In this document: positions 14,574 through 15,737 of the stretch, one piece after another
Layout: every line of letters starts with the position of its first letter
Position numbering within the stretch: position 1 is the first letter of the stretch
DNA from: JABDJL01 sp047614505
GTDB lineage: Bacteria > Pseudomonadota > Gammaproteobacteria > Xanthomonadales > SZUA-36
Reading direction: 5' to 3'
DNA: 15,737 nucleotides
NCBI GenBank assembly: GCA_047614505.1
Contig: JBLHGQ010000063.1
Coordinates: forward strand, 1 to 15,737
Notes under the pieces: generated by a model
Told to the model about the DNA's origin: nothing
What the model saw: only the letters and a program-made list of their open reading frames with translations
Databases searched by the model: none
Program-made: the position numbers and the translations under genes

Positions 14574-15575
14574 ATGAATATGCTTAAGATGTTTGTGCTC
14601 TTTCTCAGCTTCGCTTCATTCATGGCCAATGCGGGTGAAGATCCATTGCCTTCGTGGAATGAGGGCGTGGCAAAGAGTCGGATTGTGGATTTCGTTAATG
14701 AAGTAAGTACCATTGGCAATGAAAATTTTGTGGCGGAAAGTGAGCGAATTGCTGTCTTTGACAACGACGGCAACCTTTGGTCCGAACAGCCCATCTATTT
14801 CCAATTAATGTTCGCAATTGACCGTGTGAAAACTTTAGCGCCGGATCATCCTGAGTGGCATGAACAGCAACCGTTCAAAGCAGTGCTCGAAAACGATATG
14901 AAAGCACTCGCTGGATCTGGAACGCAGGGGTTAATGACGTTAATTATGGCTACACATGCCAATATGACAACGGATGAGTTTGCGGATGTGGCGAGCCAAT
15001 GGATCAAGGAGTTTAAACACCCAAGATTCAATCGGGTGCTCACCGATCTGGTTTACCAGCCGATGTTGGAAGTTTTGTCGTATTTACGTGCAAATGGGTT
15101 CGAGACCTGGATTGTATCCGGCGGGGGCATTGAATTCATGCGGCCCTGGGTTGAGGAGGTGTACGGAATTCCACCCAATCAGGTTGTGGGCAGCAGCATC
15201 AAGACTCACTTTGAAATGCGCGATGGAAATCCGGTACTGATACGTGATCCGGAAATCGATTTTATCGATGACAAAGAGGGCAAACCGGTTGGCATCAACA
15301 AATTCATTGGTCGTCGTCCTATCGCAGCTTTTGGAAACTCGGATGGAGACCTTCAAATGCTGCAATGGACCGCAGCAGGTGCGGGAAAAACCCTCTCAAT
15401 GGTGCTCCACCATACTGATGCAATTCGTGAGTGGGCCTATGACAGAGAGTCACATATTGGCCGTTTGGACAAGGCACTGGATATTGGGCGTGAGAGCAAC
15501 TGGTTGATTGTCGACATGGAAAAAGACTGGAAAGTGATCTACGGCTTTCAAACACTAGAGCCGACACCTCAATAA
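14574..15575 (+). CDS. Secreted HAD-superfamily phosphatase-like protein
   Basis: This 333-residue protein has the HAD hydrolase catalytic set and a signal peptide (1-20, FMANA then GED), so it acts in the periplasm, as few HAD enzymes do. Motif I is F-D-N-D-G-N-L-W with nucleophile Asp63 and general acid Asp65. Motif II is VSGGG with Ser182. A conserved Lys is at about 243 in INKFIGRRP, and motif IV is GNSDGD (254-259) with Asp257 and Asp259 for Mg2+. The region between motif I and II (about 75-165) is a mainly helical cap. It is a metal-dependent phosphatase-type fold of the phosphoserine-phosphatase-like branch; the substrate is unknown. I chose ATG 14574 (GAGGG upstream) over a start at 14553. 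It ends the SYLF operon. Confidence 0.9.
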   Translation: MNMLKMFVLFLSFASFMANAGEDPLPSWNEGVAKSRIVDFVNEVSTIGNENFVAESERIAVFDNDGNLWSEQPIYFQLMFAIDRVKTLAPDHPEWHEQQPFKAVLENDMKALAGSGTQGLMTLIMATHANMTTDEFADVASQWIKEFKHPRFNRVLTDLVYQPMLEVLSYLRANGFETWIVSGGGIEFMRPWVEEVYGIPPNQVVGSSIKTHFEMRDGNPVLIRDPEIDFIDDKEGKPVGINKFIGRRPIAAFGNSDGDLQMLQWTAAGAGKTLSMVLHHTDAIREWAYDRESHIGRLDKALDIGRESNWLIVDMEKDWKVIYGFQTLEPTPQ

Positions 15576-15634
15576 GCATCGCCGGGTGCTACAATCATGC
15601 CTTGCTGTTGGCGCTTGAATAGCAGGGACAGAAT

Positions 15635-15737
15635 GTGACATTACTGGTATTAACTTCATTTGCATTGATTGTATTGACCATCGTAGTTCACGCCGTTGGA
15701 ACAAACAAATGGCTACGGTTTCTGGTAGGTCGATATG
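15635..15737 (+). CDS. N-terminus of a membrane protein, possibly an ion channel (cut by right edge)
   Basis: An open frame starting with GTG at 15635 runs to the right edge, giving 34 residues. AGGGA (15624-15628) lies at suitable spacing. The residues form a hydrophobic helix (LLVLTSFALIVLTIVVHAVG) followed by a Trp/Arg-rich step, resembling the first segment of small two-helix potassium-channel-type proteins (Ion_trans_2). The ATG two bases earlier is out of frame and followed at once by TGA. Too little is present to be sure of the family. Confidence 0.5.
   Translation, partial: MTLLVLTSFALIVLTIVVHAVGTNKWLRFLVGRY

Noticed and set aside
15576..15634. Terminator after the HAD gene
   Set aside because: The only hairpin is a short imperfect one with no T-run; nothing supports a strong terminator here.
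1..15737. CRISPR arrays, tRNA/rRNA genes, insertion sequences or phage genes
   Set aside because: I saw no regularly spaced repeats, no tRNA-like cloverleaf, no transposase or integrase motifs and no phage proteins.

Overview
The window looks like chromosomal DNA of a gammaproteobacterium, probably free-living or marine. Three things suggest this: a tkt-gap-pgk central-carbon operon, lipoprotein and outer-membrane families typical of Gram-negative gammaproteobacteria (an MltF-type transglycosylase, a YiaV/YiaW-like pair, DUF3313 and DUF4136 proteins), and moderate GC content. I cannot resolve the order or genus. I see no rRNA, tRNA, CRISPR array, transposase, integrase or phage gene. Coding density is high, and no gap between genes exceeds about 140 bases.

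Region 1 (1-3186, + strand) holds the C-terminal half of transketolase (cut by the left edge), glyceraldehyde-3-phosphate dehydrogenase and phosphoglycerate kinase in one tight operon. The run ends after pgk. The pyruvate kinase and aldolase genes often found next in related bacteria are not here.

Region 2 (3187-4680, + strand) is a two-gene unit: a secreted DUF3313-like protein and a DUF4136-like lipoprotein. It ends in a strong bidirectional terminator preceded by an extra hairpin.

Region 3 (4708-13075, - strand) is a long co-directional run in which every product carries a signal peptide, a lipobox or membrane anchors. In transcription order it encodes: an unrecognised secreted protein made of two similar halves (A), a YiaW-like DUF3302 membrane protein with a YiaV-like membrane-fusion protein, a DUF3313-like lipoprotein, an outer-membrane beta-barrel, an MltF-type lytic transglycosylase with a lipobox, a small lipoprotein, an Omp85-type barrel lacking POTRA domains, a glycine-zipper protein, and a small cysteine-containing secreted protein. 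Several internal promoters are likely.

Region 4 (13171-15575, + strand) diverges from region 3. It encodes a SYLF-domain (Ysc84) protein, a paralogue of A (B), and a secreted HAD-superfamily phosphatase-like protein, closely spaced as a probable operon. A and B therefore flank the SYLF gene, and each protein also contains an internal duplication. This is the most unusual structure in the window and the best candidate for an undescribed envelope-associated module. The right edge cuts a short open frame that resembles the N-terminus of an ion-channel membrane protein.

Taken together, a housekeeping glycolysis/pentose-phosphate operon abuts about 12 kb of cell-envelope genes. Functions given as family names rest on recognising motifs by eye. 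No database search was possible.
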